DNA from: Limnohabitans sp.
Lineage (GTDB): Bacteria > Pseudomonadota > Gammaproteobacteria > Burkholderiales > Burkholderiaceae_C
NCBI RefSeq assembly: GCF_030158565.1
Contig: NZ_JAOASQ010000002.1
Location: 1 to 64,000 of the forward strand
Reading direction: 5' to 3'
DNA length: 64,000 nucleotides
A program made the position numbers and the translations under genes. A model generated the notes under the pieces. That model worked only from the letters and a program-made list of their open reading frames with translations. It was not told the origin of the DNA and did not search any database. Of the stretch, positions 44,027 through 54,691 are shown piece by piece. Position 1 is the stretch's first letter, and each line of letters starts with the position of its first letter.

Positions 44027-45073
44027 ATGAGCCAAACCCAGCCCTTGATCATTGACGTGCACGGTCACTACACCACCGCCCCCAAGGCGCTGGAAGATTG
44101 GCGCAACCGCCAGATCGCCGGCATCAAGGACCCCGCGTCCATGCCCAAAGTGTCCGAGCTGAAAATCAGCGACGACGAACTGCGCGAGACCATCGAGACC
44201 AACCAGCTGGCCAAGATGAAAGAGCGCGGCTCAGACATCACCATCTTCAGCCCCCGCGCCAGCTTCATGGCCCACCACATTGGCGACTTCAACGTCTCGT
44301 CCACCTGGGCGGCCATTTGCAACGAGCTGTGCTACCGCGTGGCGCAACTCTTCCCCGACAACTTCGTGCCTGCGGCCATGCTGCCCCAGTCGCCGGGTGT
44401 GGACCCTGCGACTTGCATCCCTGAGCTGGTCAAGTGCGTGGAGCAATACGGCAACGTCGGCATCAACCTGAACCCCGATCCCTCGGGTGGCCACTGGACT
44501 TCGCCTCCCTTGACCGACAAGGCCTGGTACCCCATTTACGAAAAAATGGTCGAGTACGACATCCCCGCGATGATCCACGTCTCGACCAGCTGCAACAGCT
44601 GCTTTCACACCACCGGCGCGCACTACCTGAACGCCGACACCACGGCCTTCATGCAGTGCCTGACCAGCGACCTGTTCAAGGACTTCCCCACGTTGAAGTT
44701 TTTGATCCCGCACGGCGGCGGCGCGGTGCCTTACCACTGGGGCCGTTTCCGGGGTCTGGCGCAAGAGCTGAAAAAGCCTTTGCTGTCCGAGCACCTGCTG
44801 AACAACATCTTCTTTGACACCTGCGTGTACCACCAGCCGGGCATCGACCTGCTGACCAAGGTGATCCCTGTCAAGAACATCCTGTTTGCGTCCGAGATGA
44901 TCGGCGCGGTGCGTGGCATCGACCCCGAAACCGGCCACTACTACGACGACACCAAGCGCTATGTGCAAGCCACGGCCAACCTGAACGAGCAAGAGCGTTA
45001 CATGGTCTTTGAAGGCAACGCCCGCCGCGTGTTCAAGCGTCTGGACGACCAGCTCAAAGCCAAAGGCCAATGA
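44027..45073 (+). CDS. ligJ: 4-oxalomesaconate hydratase (LigJ/PmdE)
   Basis: 348 residues, an amidohydrolase_2 barrel. Metal ligands H12-G-H14 in IIDVHGHY, plus PHGGGAVPYHWGRF and FASEMIGAVRGIDPETG, which match LigJ. The enzyme adds water to 4-oxalomesaconate to give 4-carboxy-4-hydroxy-2-oxoadipate in protocatechuate 4,5-cleavage. GCAGGAAACAGAC precedes the ATG. First gene of the operon. A 4-oxalomesaconate tautomerase (LigU/PmdU) is not seen in the window. Confidence 0.88.
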   Translation: MSQTQPLIIDVHGHYTTAPKALEDWRNRQIAGIKDPASMPKVSELKISDDELRETIETNQLAKMKERGSDITIFSPRASFMAHHIGDFNVSSTWAAICNELCYRVAQLFPDNFVPAAMLPQSPGVDPATCIPELVKCVEQYGNVGINLNPDPSGGHWTSPPLTDKAWYPIYEKMVEYDIPAMIHVSTSCNSCFHTTGAHYLNADTTAFMQCLTSDLFKDFPTLKFLIPHGGGAVPYHWGRFRGLAQELKKPLLSEHLLNNIFFDTCVYHQPGIDLLTKVIPVKNILFASEMIGAVRGIDPETGHYYDDTKRYVQATANLNEQERYMVFEGNARRVFKRLDDQLKAKGQ

Positions 45074-45078
45074 CCTTC

Positions 45079-45152
45079 TTGTAGGAGCGACGCCCCCGTC
45101 GCGATGGCCATTGATTTGGCCATTGATCGCCGCGAGGGCGCGGCTCCTACAA
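45079..45152. repeat. GTAGGAGCG palindromic repeat between ligJ and ligK
   Basis: TTGTAGGAGCGACGCCCCCG and its near-complement CGCGGCTCCTACAA enclose an inner inverted repeat (TGGCCATTGATTTGGCCATTGATCG). Same general design as the GTAGGTCGG repeats but another sequence family. It fills almost the whole 104-base ligJ-ligK gap. Confidence 0.8.
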
Positions 45153-45177
45153 GCCCAACCCCTATCAGGAGAAAACC

Positions 45178-45861
45178 ATGTACGAACTCGGCGTTGTTTA
45201 CCGCAACATCACCCGCGCGGACCGCGCAGCCACCGATGGCCTGGCGGCACTCGGCTCGGCCACCGTGCACGAAGCCATGGGCCGTGTCGGCCTCATGAAG
45301 CCTTACATGCGCCCCATCTATGCGGGCGCTCAGGTGTCCGGCACCGCCGTCACCGTGCTGCTGCACCCTGGCGACAACTGGATGATGCATGTGGCCGCAG
45401 AGCAGATTCAACCCGGCGACATCGTGGTCGCGGCCATCACCGCCGAATGCACCGATGGTTATTTTGGTGACCTGCTGGCCACGTCCTTCATGGCCCGTGG
45501 TGCCCGCGCCCTGATCATCGACGCCGGTGTGCGCGATGTGAAAGAGCTGACCAAGATGGGTTTCCCAGTGTGGAGCAAAGCCATCAGCAGCAAGGGCACG
45601 ATCAAGGCCACCGTGGGCTCGGTCAACATCCCAGTGGTGTGCGCCGGCATGATCGTCAACCCCGGCGACGTGATCGTGGCCGATGACGACGGCGTGGTCT
45701 GCGTGCCCCAAGCCATGGCTGCCAAGACCCTGGAAACCGCCCAAGCGCGTGAAGCCAACGAAGGCGAAAAACGCGCCAAGTTGGCTTCGGGCGTTTTGGG
45801 CCTGGACATGTACAAGATGCGTGAGCCCTTGGCGGCTGCGGGTCTGAAGTACATCGACTGA
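45178..45861 (+). CDS. ligK: 4-carboxy-4-hydroxy-2-oxoadipate aldolase (LigK/PmdF)
   Basis: 227 residues, RraA-like class II aldolase. Typical blocks: [32 protein letters not shown], the metal and substrate region [20 protein letters not shown] and [11 protein letters not shown], then DDDGVVCVP. It splits its substrate into pyruvate and oxaloacetate, the last step of the pathway. CAGGAGAAAACC precedes the ATG. Confidence 0.92.
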   Translation: MYELGVVYRNITRADRAATDGLAALGSATVHEAMGRVGLMKPYMRPIYAGAQVSGTAVTVLLHPGDNWMMHVAAEQIQPGDIVVAAITAECTDGYFGDLLATSFMARGARALIIDAGVRDVKELTKMGFPVWSKAISSKGTIKATVGSVNIPVVCAGMIVNPGDVIVADDDGVVCVPQAMAAKTLETAQAREANEGEKRAKLASGVLGLDMYKMREPLAAAGLKYID

Positions 45862-45919
45862 ACGTCACCATCACGGGCCCTGTGTGCGGGCTCGTCTCTT
45901 AATCGGCAGGAGACTGGAC

Positions 45920-46885
45920 ATGCAGATTCGACAACACTTCGCACTCTGGCTCGGCACGCTGGGCCTTTGCGTCTCGGCGCTGGCCCAAAACTACCCCAGC
46001 AAGCCCGTCAAGGTTGTGGTGGGTTATGCCGCCGGTGGCGCGGTGGACGTGGTGGCACGCACCATTGGGCAAAGCCTTCAAACCAGCCTCGGACAAGCCT
46101 TCATCGTTGAGAACAAGCCAGGCGCGGGCACCAACATCGCGGTCAAGTCGGTGATCACCGCCGAGCCCGATGGCTACACCCTGATGATGGCGGCCAATGC
46201 GCTGGCGGCCAACATGTCGCTGTACCAGCCTCAGCCTTTTGACGCTGAAAAAGATCTGGTGGCCATCTCGCTGATCGGCCGCGTGCCGGTGGTGATTGCG
46301 GCCAATGCCAATGCGCCGTTTGCCAACGTCAAGCAACTCATTGAAGCCGCCAAGGGCAAGCCCAACAGCATTGCGTATGGTTCGCCAGGCAATGGCTCCA
46401 CGCCGCACATGGCCATCGAGCTGTTTGCCCGTGCTGCAGGCATCGACTTGCAGCACATCCCTTACCGTGGCGGTTCGCCCGCCATCACCGACACCATTGG
46501 CGGGCAAGTGCCGCTGGTGGCGGTCAATGCGCTGGAGGTCTTACCCCATGTGAAGAGCGGCAAGCTCAAGGTGCTGGGCGTGCTCAGCGCCAACCGCAGC
46601 GCCAACTACCCGGATGTGCCGACCATGGCCGAATCGGGCTTTCCAGGCTTTGAAGCGTCGGTCTGGTACGGACTGGTGACCCCTGCGGCCACGCCCAAAC
46701 CCATCGTGGCCAAGCTGCATGCCGAAGTGCAAAAAGCCCTGCAGACCAAGGAAGTGCGCGAACGCATGAACGCCGTGGGCGGCGAGGTCGTGCCCGGCAG
46801 CGCCGAGATGTTCAGCAACCTGATCCGATCCGAGCGCGTGCGCTACGACAAGCTGGTGCGCGAAGCCAACATCAAACCCGATTGA
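45920..46885 (+). CDS. TctC/Bug-family receptor inside the protocatechuate operon (copy 5)
   Basis: 321 residues; signal peptide MQIRQHFALWLGTLGLCVSALA. Hallmarks: KVVVGYAAGGAVDVVART, NKPGAGTNIAVK, IPYRGGSPAITDTIGG. CAGGAGACTGGAC precedes the ATG. It sits between ligK and ligI, a place without a gene in the Comamonas pmd operon, so it probably captures protocatechuate, pyrone dicarboxylate or a related aromatic acid. No TctAB genes in the window. Confidence 0.87.
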   Translation: MQIRQHFALWLGTLGLCVSALAQNYPSKPVKVVVGYAAGGAVDVVARTIGQSLQTSLGQAFIVENKPGAGTNIAVKSVITAEPDGYTLMMAANALAANMSLYQPQPFDAEKDLVAISLIGRVPVVIAANANAPFANVKQLIEAAKGKPNSIAYGSPGNGSTPHMAIELFARAAGIDLQHIPYRGGSPAITDTIGGQVPLVAVNALEVLPHVKSGKLKVLGVLSANRSANYPDVPTMAESGFPGFEASVWYGLVTPAATPKPIVAKLHAEVQKALQTKEVRERMNAVGGEVVPGSAEMFSNLIRSERVRYDKLVREANIKPD

Positions 46886-46914
46886 CCCCAAAGCATCCCA
46901 AGAGAGAGAAGACC

Positions 46915-47832
46915 ATGCAATTTGAAAAAACCCCTGGCTGGCTGGACTGGTACACCGGCCCGAGCCAACCCAAGTTTCAGGTGCCCGCAGGCGCGGTGGA
47001 CGCGCACTGCCACGTGTTTGGCCCCGGTGCCGAGTTCCCTTATGCGCCAGAGCGCAAGTACACGCCATGCGACGCGTCCAAGCACCAGCTGTACGCGCTG
47101 CGTGACCATTTGGGCTTTGCCCGCAACGTGGTGGTGCAGGCCACTTGCCACGGTGCAGATAACCGCGCCATGGTCGATGCCTTGGTCAACTCCAATGGCA
47201 AGGCCCGTGGTGTGGCAACCGTCAAGCGTAGCGTCACCGACCAGGAAATCCAGGCCATGCACGACGCTGGTGTGCGCGGTGTGCGTTTCAACTTCGTCAA
47301 GCGTCTGGTGGACTTCACGCCCAAGGATGAGCTGATGGAAATCGCGGGCCGCATCGCCAAGTGGGGCTGGCACGTGGTCATCTACTTTGAGGCCGTGGAC
47401 CTGCTCGAGCTGTGGGATTTCTTCACAGCGCTGCCCACCACCGTGGTGGTCGACCACATGGGCCGCCCCGATGTGTCCTTGCCGGTGGACGGCCCGCAAT
47501 TTGCGCTGTTCCAGAAGTTCATGCGCGAGCACCAAAACGTGTGGAGCAAGGTGTCTTGCCCAGAGCGTCTGTCCGTCACCGGCCCTAAGGCCTTGAACGG
47601 TGAACAGAGCGCGTACCAAGATGTGATCCCGTTTGCCAAGCGCATTGTGGAAGAGTTCCCCGACCGCGTGCTGTGGGGTACCGACTGGCCGCACCCCAAC
47701 TTGAAAGACCACATGCCCGACGACGGCCTGCTGGTGGACTTCATCCCGCACATCGCGCCCACCGCCGAGCTGCAAAAGAAACTGCTGGTGGATAACCCGA
47801 TGCGCCTGTACTGGCCTGAAGAAGTGAAGTGA
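46915..47832 (+). CDS. ligI: 2-pyrone-4,6-dicarboxylate hydrolase (LigI/PmdD)
   Basis: 305 residues, amidohydrolase_2. H31-C-H33 in VDAHCHVFGPG, VVVQATCHGADN, VVVDHMGRPD and the LWGTDWPHPN aspartate are typical of PDC lactonase. It opens 2-pyrone-4,6-dicarboxylate to 4-oxalomesaconate (enol/keto form). AGAGAGAGAAGACC precedes the ATG. Two tandem repeats separate it from ligA. Confidence 0.92.
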   Translation: MQFEKTPGWLDWYTGPSQPKFQVPAGAVDAHCHVFGPGAEFPYAPERKYTPCDASKHQLYALRDHLGFARNVVVQATCHGADNRAMVDALVNSNGKARGVATVKRSVTDQEIQAMHDAGVRGVRFNFVKRLVDFTPKDELMEIAGRIAKWGWHVVIYFEAVDLLELWDFFTALPTTVVVDHMGRPDVSLPVDGPQFALFQKFMREHQNVWSKVSCPERLSVTGPKALNGEQSAYQDVIPFAKRIVEEFPDRVLWGTDWPHPNLKDHMPDDGLLVDFIPHIAPTAELQKKLLVDNPMRLYWPEEVK

Positions 47833-47898
47833 TTTTTCTGTCATCCCTCGACTTGACCCGGGATTCATGGATTCCCGCGTTCGCGGGAATGACAACAT
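47830..47898. repeat. ATTCCCGC-type dispersed repeat, tandem unit 1
   Basis: Begins with TGATTTTTCTGTCATCCC, whose TGA is the ligI stop codon, runs through GACTTGACCCGGGATTCATG and the palindrome ATTCCCGC-GTTC-GCGGGAAT, ending GACAACAT. Confidence 0.85.
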
Positions 47899-47901
47899 CC
47901 G

Positions 47902-47969
47902 TGATTTTTCTGTCATCCCGGGCTTGACCCGGGATCCATGGATTCCCGCCTTCGTGGGAATGACAACAT
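47902..47969. repeat. ATTCCCGC-type dispersed repeat, tandem unit 2
   Basis: Nearly the same 68 bases as unit 1, directly repeated after three bases, ending 15 bases before ligA. A related single unit lies at 981-1045. Confidence 0.85.
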
Positions 47970-47984
47970 TTTGAAAGGTATCCG

Positions 47985-49324
<1,340 letters not shown>

Positions 49325-49341
49325 ATCCCTGGAGAAAAATC

Positions 49342-50298
49342 ATGAGCAAAACCATCAAAGTTGCCCTGGCGGGCGCAGGTGCCTTCGGCATCAAACACCT
49401 GGACGGCATCAAGAACATCGACGGCGTGGAAGTCGTCTCGCTGATCAGCCGTGACATCGAAAAAACCAAAGAAGTCGCCGCCCAATACGGCATCGCCCAC
49501 GCCACGACCGAGTTGGACGAAGCGCTGGCTTTGAAAGAAGTCGATGCCGTCATCCTGTGCACCCCCACGCAAATGCACGCCAGCCAGACCCTGGCTTGCC
49601 TGAAGGCGGGCAAGCATGTGCAGGTCGAGATCCCGCTGTGCGATGTGTACAAGGAAGGCCAGGAAGTTCTGCGCGTTCAAAAGGAAAGCGGCCTGGTGGC
49701 CATGGTGGGCCACACCCGCCGCTTCAACCCCAGCCACCAGTGGGTGAACAACAAGATCAAGGCCGGTGAATTCAACATCCAGCAGATGGATGTGCAGACC
49801 TACTTCTTCCGCCGCACCAACATGAACGCGCTGGGCCAGGCCCGCAGCTGGACCGACCACCTGCTGTGGCACCACGCTGCCCACACCGTGGACCTGTTCG
49901 CCTACCAGTGCGGCAGCCCCATCGTCAAAGCCAATGCGGTGCAAGGCCCGATCCACCCCACGCTGGGCATCGCCATGGACATGAGCATCCAGCTCAAGGC
50001 CGCCAACGGTGCGATCTGCACTTTGTCGCTCAGCTTCAACAACGATGGCCCTCTGGGGACCTACTTCCGCTACATCGGCGACACCGGCACTTATCTGGCC
50101 CGTTACGACGACCTGTACACCGGCAAGGAAGAAAAGATCGATGTGTCGCAAGTGGCGGTGTCGATGAACGGCATTGAGCTGCAAGACCGCGAGTTCTTCG
50201 CCGCGATCAGTGAGGGTCGCGAGCCCAACAGCTCGATTGCCCAAGTGCTGCCTTGCTACCAGGTCCTGCACGATCTGGAACAGCAGCTGAACGGCTGA
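49342..50298 (+). CDS. ligC: 4-carboxy-2-hydroxymuconate-6-semialdehyde dehydrogenase (LigC/PmdC)
   Basis: 318 residues, Gfo/Idh/MocA-fold oxidoreductase. NADP loop VALAGAGAFGIKHL, AVILCTPTQMH, and the substrate region GHTRRFNPSHQW and WHHAAHTVDLFAYQ typical of LigC. It oxidises the hemiacetal of the ring-cleavage product to 2-pyrone-4,6-dicarboxylate, the substrate of LigI. GGAGAAAAATC precedes the ATG. An MFS gene begins three bases after the stop. Confidence 0.94.
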   Translation: MSKTIKVALAGAGAFGIKHLDGIKNIDGVEVVSLISRDIEKTKEVAAQYGIAHATTELDEALALKEVDAVILCTPTQMHASQTLACLKAGKHVQVEIPLCDVYKEGQEVLRVQKESGLVAMVGHTRRFNPSHQWVNNKIKAGEFNIQQMDVQTYFFRRTNMNALGQARSWTDHLLWHHAAHTVDLFAYQCGSPIVKANAVQGPIHPTLGIAMDMSIQLKAANGAICTLSLSFNNDGPLGTYFRYIGDTGTYLARYDDLYTGKEEKIDVSQVAVSMNGIELQDREFFAAISEGREPNSSIAQVLPCYQVLHDLEQQLNG

Positions 50299-50301
50299 TC
50301 G

Positions 50302-51477
50302 ATGACATCCACAGCGCAAGCTGAACGCAGCAGCTTGCGTGTAATGGGCTTGGCTGGCTTTGCCAGCATGGTGTCCATGCGCATGTGCGACCCGATGCTG
50401 GTGGTGCTGGGGCGGGAGTTTCAGGTCACCACCGGCGAGGCGTCAAGTGTGGTTTCAGCCTTTGCCGTGGCCTACGGCGTGATGCAGTTGTTTTACGGCC
50501 CATTGGGAGACCGGTTCGGCAAGCTGCGTGTCATTTCATTGGCGGCACTGGCGTGCGCCATCTTCAGCATTATCACCAGCATGGCGCCAAGTCTGACGTC
50601 CTTGGTGGTCATGCGTGCCTTCATGGGGGGCGCGGCTGCAGGCATCATTCCGCTCACCTTGGCCTGGATCGGTGACCAGGTGGCCTACGACCGCCGTCAG
50701 GAAACCTTGGCCAGGCTGATGGGGGCCACCGTCAGCGGCATGATGGTGGGCTTGTGGTTCGGTGGTTTTGCCGCCGAGAACCTGGGCTGGCGCACCGCTT
50801 TTGTGGTGGTGTCGGCGTGCTTTGCCACCGCGTCTGTTTTTTTGTTGCGCAAAGTTCGCAGCATGCCTGCCCCAGCGCCCTCCACAAAAGGCTTCATGGG
50901 GGCATTTGCCAACACGTTTGAGTTAGGCCGCAACCGCCGTGTGCAGCAAGTTCTGAGCGCCACCATTGTGGAAGGCGCTTTGATTTTTGGCGCGATGGCG
51001 TTCATCCCCACACATTTGCACCAACAGTTCGACATGAGCGTGGTGTTTGCCGGCACCGTGATGATGCTGTACGGTGTGGGCGGTTTGATCTACAGCCAAC
51101 TGGCCCGCCGTTGGCTGGGTTGGCTGGGCGGTGAGCGCGGCTTGGTGCGCACGGGCGCCAGCCTGATCGTCTTGGGCCTGTCGACCCTGGCTTGGGCGCA
51201 GCAGCAGGTCCTGGGCATGCTGGGGTGCTTCTTCACAGGCTTCGGCTTTTACATGTTGCACAACACCTTGCAGACGCAAGCCACACAAATGGCGCCACAT
51301 GCGCGCGGCACGGCGGTCACGCTGTTTGCTTGCGTGCTGTTTTTTGGCCAGTCTGCGGGCGTGCTGGCGATGTCTTTTGGTGTGGACAGAGGGTGGCTGC
51401 CTTATGCCTTTAGCCTGTGTGCCTTGGGCGTGGCGTTTTTGGGCGCCTTTGTGTACCGCTTGGTGGGCAAACACTGA
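50302..51477 (+). CDS. MFS transporter, probably for protocatechuate or related acid
   Basis: 391 residues, about 12 spans. The MFS loop 2-3 motif is YGPLGDRFGKLRVI; a first-half SSVVSAFAVAYGVMQLFYG and second-half VMMLYGVGGLIYSQLARRW are visible. Very short termini and the length resemble drug/metabolite MFS proteins (DHA1-like) rather than the longer aromatic acid PcaK/PmdK type. Direct contact with ligC suggests import or overflow export of an intermediate. Confidence 0.8.
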   Translation: MTSTAQAERSSLRVMGLAGFASMVSMRMCDPMLVVLGREFQVTTGEASSVVSAFAVAYGVMQLFYGPLGDRFGKLRVISLAALACAIFSIITSMAPSLTSLVVMRAFMGGAAAGIIPLTLAWIGDQVAYDRRQETLARLMGATVSGMMVGLWFGGFAAENLGWRTAFVVVSACFATASVFLLRKVRSMPAPAPSTKGFMGAFANTFELGRNRRVQQVLSATIVEGALIFGAMAFIPTHLHQQFDMSVVFAGTVMMLYGVGGLIYSQLARRWLGWLGGERGLVRTGASLIVLGLSTLAWAQQQVLGMLGCFFTGFGFYMLHNTLQTQATQMAPHARGTAVTLFACVLFFGQSAGVLAMSFGVDRGWLPYAFSLCALGVAFLGAFVYRLVGKH

Positions 51478-51538
51478 GGTGCAGGCGGGGCTGGCTCGAA
51501 TACCCCTATAACCCGAGCGATTTGATCGGGATTGCGGT

Positions 51539-51563
51539 ATACTTGACTCGTTTAGTCGGGATC
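51539..51563. promoter_or_regulatory. IscR type 1 binding site
   Basis: ATA at 51539, TTGACT-CGTTT-AGTCGGG at the centre, ATC at 51563: matches the type 1 IscR pattern (ATA..TGACT...AGTC....T). A weaker relative, CCGAGCGATTTGATCGG, lies at 51512-51528. Both precede iscR, consistent with [2Fe-2S]-IscR autorepression. Confidence 0.75.
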
Positions 51564-51612
51564 AGCGGTGACTGCTGCATTTTGACTGCCGTCCACACTC
51601 CAGGAGCCTGCC

Positions 51613-52149
51613 ATGCGTTTGACCACCAAAGGCCGTTTTGCCGTGACCGCCATGATTGATCTGGCTTTGCGCCAGGATGCCGGCCCCGTGACTTTGGCCG
51701 CGATCAGCCAGCGCCAACAGATTTCTCTGTCTTATCTGGAGCAGTTGTTTGGCAAGCTGCGCCGTCACAACCTGGTCGAGTCCACCCGTGGCCCCGGCGG
51801 GGGCTACACGCTGGGCCGCAAATCGACCGACATTACAGTGGCCGATATCATTTTGTCGGTGGACGAGCCCATCGACGCCACGCATTGCGGTGGCAAGGAA
51901 AATTGCCACGGCGGCGATGCCCGTTGCATGACGCACGATCTGTGGGCTTCGCTCAATTCCAAGATGGTCGAGTTTCTCGATTCCGTTACGCTGCAAAAGC
52001 TGGTGGAAGACCAACTGGCCAAAGGCTTGGTGGTGGAGAGCAAGCCCAACATCAAGCGTGCCATTTCGCCCATGCCGGTGGTCAAACCCATCCGCGTGAC
52101 GGGCCCCAATTCGGTTTTTGAATTGGGCACTGTGTTTGCAAAATCCTGA
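51613..52149 (+). CDS. iscR: iron-sulfur cluster regulator IscR (Rrf2 family)
   Basis: 178 residues. Winged [22 protein letters not shown] and [15 protein letters not shown]; cluster ligands C92, C98 and C105 ([15 protein letters not shown]). As [2Fe-2S] protein it represses the isc operon when clusters are plentiful. CAGGAGCCTGCC precedes the ATG. First gene of the isc operon. Confidence 0.96.
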   Translation: MRLTTKGRFAVTAMIDLALRQDAGPVTLAAISQRQQISLSYLEQLFGKLRRHNLVESTRGPGGGYTLGRKSTDITVADIILSVDEPIDATHCGGKENCHGGDARCMTHDLWASLNSKMVEFLDSVTLQKLVEDQLAKGLVVESKPNIKRAISPMPVVKPIRVTGPNSVFELGTVFAKS

Positions 52150-52171
52150 TCATTCCAAAGAAGTCTTCACC

Positions 52172-53389
52172 ATGACCACGCCACATTTCCCCATTTACCT
52201 CGACTACGGCGCGACCAACCCCTGCGACCCCCGGGTGGTGGACGCCATCATTCCCTGGTTGCGCGAGCACTTTGGCAACCCCGCTTCGCGCAGCCACGCC
52301 TGGGGCTGGGAAGCCGAAGCCGCGGTTGAAAAAGCCCGCGAGTACGTGGCCGAGTTGATCGGTGCCGACCCGCGCGAAATCGTCTGGACCAGCGGCGCCA
52401 CCGAATCCAACAACTTGGCCATCAAGGGCGCAGCGCACTTTTACAAGTCACGCGGCAAGCACCTGATCACCGTCAAGACCGAACACAAGGCTGTGCTCGA
52501 CACCATGCGTGAGCTCGAGCGTCAGGGTTTTGAAGTGACTTACCTCGATGTGCAGGCCGATGGTTTGCTGAGCATGGACGCGCTCAAAGCCGCGATTCGC
52601 CCCGACACCATCTTGATCAGCGTGATGTTCGTGAACAACGAAATCGGCGTGATCCAGGACGTGACCGCGATTGGCAACCTGTGCCGCGAAAAAGGCATCA
52701 TCTTCCACGTCGATGCGGCCCAGGCCACCGGCAAGGTCGAGATCGACATGACCCAGCTGCCCATCGACCTGATGAGCCTGGCCTCACACAAGACCTACGG
52801 CCCCAAAGGCATTGGCGCTTTGTACGTGCGCCGCAAGCCCCGCATTCGCCTCGAAGCGCAAATGCACGGCGGTGGTCACGAGCGCGGCATGCGCTCGGGC
52901 ACTTTGCCCACCCACCAGTGCGTGGGCATGGGCGAGGCGTTTCGCATTGCCAAGCTGGAGATGGCGCAGGACAACGCCAAGGCGCGTGCCTTGCACGACC
53001 GCCTGATTGCGGGCCTGAGCGATATGGAGCAGGTGTTTTTGAACGGTCACGCCACCCAGCGCGTGCCGCAAAACATCAACATCAGTTTCAATTATGTGGA
53101 GGGCGAGTCCCTGATCATGGGCATCAAGGGCCTGGCGGTGTCGTCGGGTTCTGCTTGCACCTCGGCCAGCCTGGAGCCCAGCTATGTCTTGCGCGCCTTG
53201 GGCCGCAGCGACGAGTTGGCCCACAGCAGCTTGCGCATGACGATTGGCCGCTGGACCACCGAAGAAGACATCGACTACGCGATCAACACCATCCGCGAGA
53301 ACGTGGCCAAGCTGCGCGAACTCAGCCCCCTGTGGGAAATGCACAAAGACGGCATCGACCTGAGCACCATCCAGTGGGCTGCCCACTGA
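52172..53389 (+). CDS. iscS: cysteine desulfurase IscS
   Basis: 405 residues. PLP lysine K207 in [12 protein letters not shown]; active-site loop Cys in [18 protein letters not shown]-terminal YLDYGATNP and [11 protein letters not shown] are typical. It mobilises sulfur from cysteine for cluster assembly on IscU. The start at 52172 gives the family N-terminus; 22 bases after iscR. Confidence 0.97.
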   Translation: MTTPHFPIYLDYGATNPCDPRVVDAIIPWLREHFGNPASRSHAWGWEAEAAVEKAREYVAELIGADPREIVWTSGATESNNLAIKGAAHFYKSRGKHLITVKTEHKAVLDTMRELERQGFEVTYLDVQADGLLSMDALKAAIRPDTILISVMFVNNEIGVIQDVTAIGNLCREKGIIFHVDAAQATGKVEIDMTQLPIDLMSLASHKTYGPKGIGALYVRRKPRIRLEAQMHGGGHERGMRSGTLPTHQCVGMGEAFRIAKLEMAQDNAKARALHDRLIAGLSDMEQVFLNGHATQRVPQNINISFNYVEGESLIMGIKGLAVSSGSACTSASLEPSYVLRALGRSDELAHSSLRMTIGRWTTEEDIDYAINTIRENVAKLRELSPLWEMHKDGIDLSTIQWAAH

Positions 53390-53404
53390 TAAAGGAGAAA
53401 CACC

Positions 53405-53791
53405 ATGGCTTATTCTGAAAAAGTGGTTGACCACTACGAAAACCCCCGCAACGTCGGCTCGTTCGACAAGGGCGACGAAGACGTGGGTACCGGCATGGTC
53501 GGTGCACCGGCTTGCGGCGACGTGATGAAGCTGCAGATCAAGGTCAACCCGACAACCGGTGTGATCGAAGACGCACGCTTCAAAACCTATGGCTGCGGCT
53601 CGGCCATCGCCTCCAGCTCGCTGGTGACCGAATGGGTCAAGGGCAAGACGCTGGACGAGGCAGCGGCCCTGAAAAACAGCGAAATCGCCGAAGAGCTGGC
53701 GCTGCCGCCCGTGAAAATCCACTGCTCCATCCTGGCCGAAGACGCCATCAAGGCGGCTGTGGACGACTACAAAAAAAAACACCTGAACTGA
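53405..53791 (+). CDS. iscU: Fe-S scaffold protein IscU
   Basis: 128 residues. Cluster-holding cysteines in GAPACGDV (C37), [12 protein letters not shown] and IHCSILAE, and the HscA-recognition motif LPPVK. AAAGGAGAAACACC precedes the ATG. IscA begins one base after the stop. Confidence 0.97.
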   Translation: MAYSEKVVDHYENPRNVGSFDKGDEDVGTGMVGAPACGDVMKLQIKVNPTTGVIEDARFKTYGCGSAIASSSLVTEWVKGKTLDEAAALKNSEIAEELALPPVKIHCSILAEDAIKAAVDDYKKKHLN

Positions 53792-53792
53792 C

Positions 53793-54116
53793 ATGGCCAT
53801 CACACTGTCTGAAGCCGCTGCCCGGCATGTGACCCGCTACCTGGCCAAGCGTGGTTCGGGTGTGGGCGTGCGCCTGGGCGTCAAGACCACGGGCTGCTCG
53901 GGCCTGGCCTACAAGCTCGAATACGTGGACGAGATCGCCCCGGAAGACGTGGTCTTTGAAGGCCACGGCGTCAAGGTGCTGGTGGACCCGAAAAGCCTGG
54001 CCTACATCGACGGCACCGAGCTGGACTTTGTGCGCGAAGGCCTGAACGAAGGTTTCCGCTTCAACAACCCCAACGAACGCGACCGCTGCGGTTGCGGCGA
54101 GTCGTTCCGCGTGTGA
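53793..54116 (+). CDS. iscA: Fe-S carrier protein IscA
   Basis: 107 residues of the A-type carrier family: [12 protein letters not shown] with the first cysteine and the C-terminal RCGCGESF pair. Its TGA overlaps the GTG start of hscB as GTGA. Confidence 0.96.
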   Translation: MAITLSEAAARHVTRYLAKRGSGVGVRLGVKTTGCSGLAYKLEYVDEIAPEDVVFEGHGVKVLVDPKSLAYIDGTELDFVREGLNEGFRFNNPNERDRCGCGESFRV

Positions 54117-54631
54117 TTTCACTTCAGGCCAACGACTTCGAGCTGTTTGATGTGCCGGTGCAATACGCACAGGACCGCGCACAGCTCGATGCCCGCTGGA
54201 AGGCCCTGCAGCGCGAAGCCCACCCGGACCGCTTTGCGGCCGAAGGTGCGGCTGCCCAGCGCGTGGCCATGCAGTGGTCGGTGCGCATCAACGAGGCCTA
54301 CCAGCGCCTGAAAGACCCGCTCAAGCGCGCCGCCTATTTGTGCGAGCTGCAAGGCGCGCCCGTGCAAGCCGAAAACAACACGGCCATGCCCGCCTCGTTC
54401 CTGATGCAGCAGATGGAATGGCGCGAAAGCCTGGATGAAACCGACACGTCTGAGGGCTTGGAAGCGCTGGCAGGTGTTGTGAGCGCCGAACAGCGCCGCG
54501 TGCAGCAAGAGCTGGCTCGTTTGCTCGACGAAGCCAAAGACCCCGCGCAGGCCGTGGGGCAGGTGAGGGCGCTGATGTTCATTGAACGCTTCACGCAAGA
54601 AGTGAACGCTAAACTCGACCGATTGATCTGA
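54113..54631 (+). CDS. hscB: co-chaperone HscB (J-domain)
   Basis: 172 residues starting at the GTG in the GTGA overlap with iscA; this gives [15 protein letters not shown], the normal family N-terminus. J-domain HPD motif in REAHPDRF, then the IscU-binding helical C-terminus ([14 protein letters not shown]). It delivers IscU to HscA. Confidence 0.94.
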   Translation: MISLQANDFELFDVPVQYAQDRAQLDARWKALQREAHPDRFAAEGAAAQRVAMQWSVRINEAYQRLKDPLKRAAYLCELQGAPVQAENNTAMPASFLMQQMEWRESLDETDTSEGLEALAGVVSAEQRRVQQELARLLDEAKDPAQAVGQVRALMFIERFTQEVNAKLDRLI

Positions 54632-54691
54632 TCCTTTTGGGTCGCAACGCCTCATGCAGGTGGGCGACTTGAACACCACCTTTGATTGAAC

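Noticed and set aside
47830..47969. CRISPR array
   Set aside because: Only two units, 68-69 bases long with a 3-base gap, and each contains its own palindrome; no spacers or cas genes.
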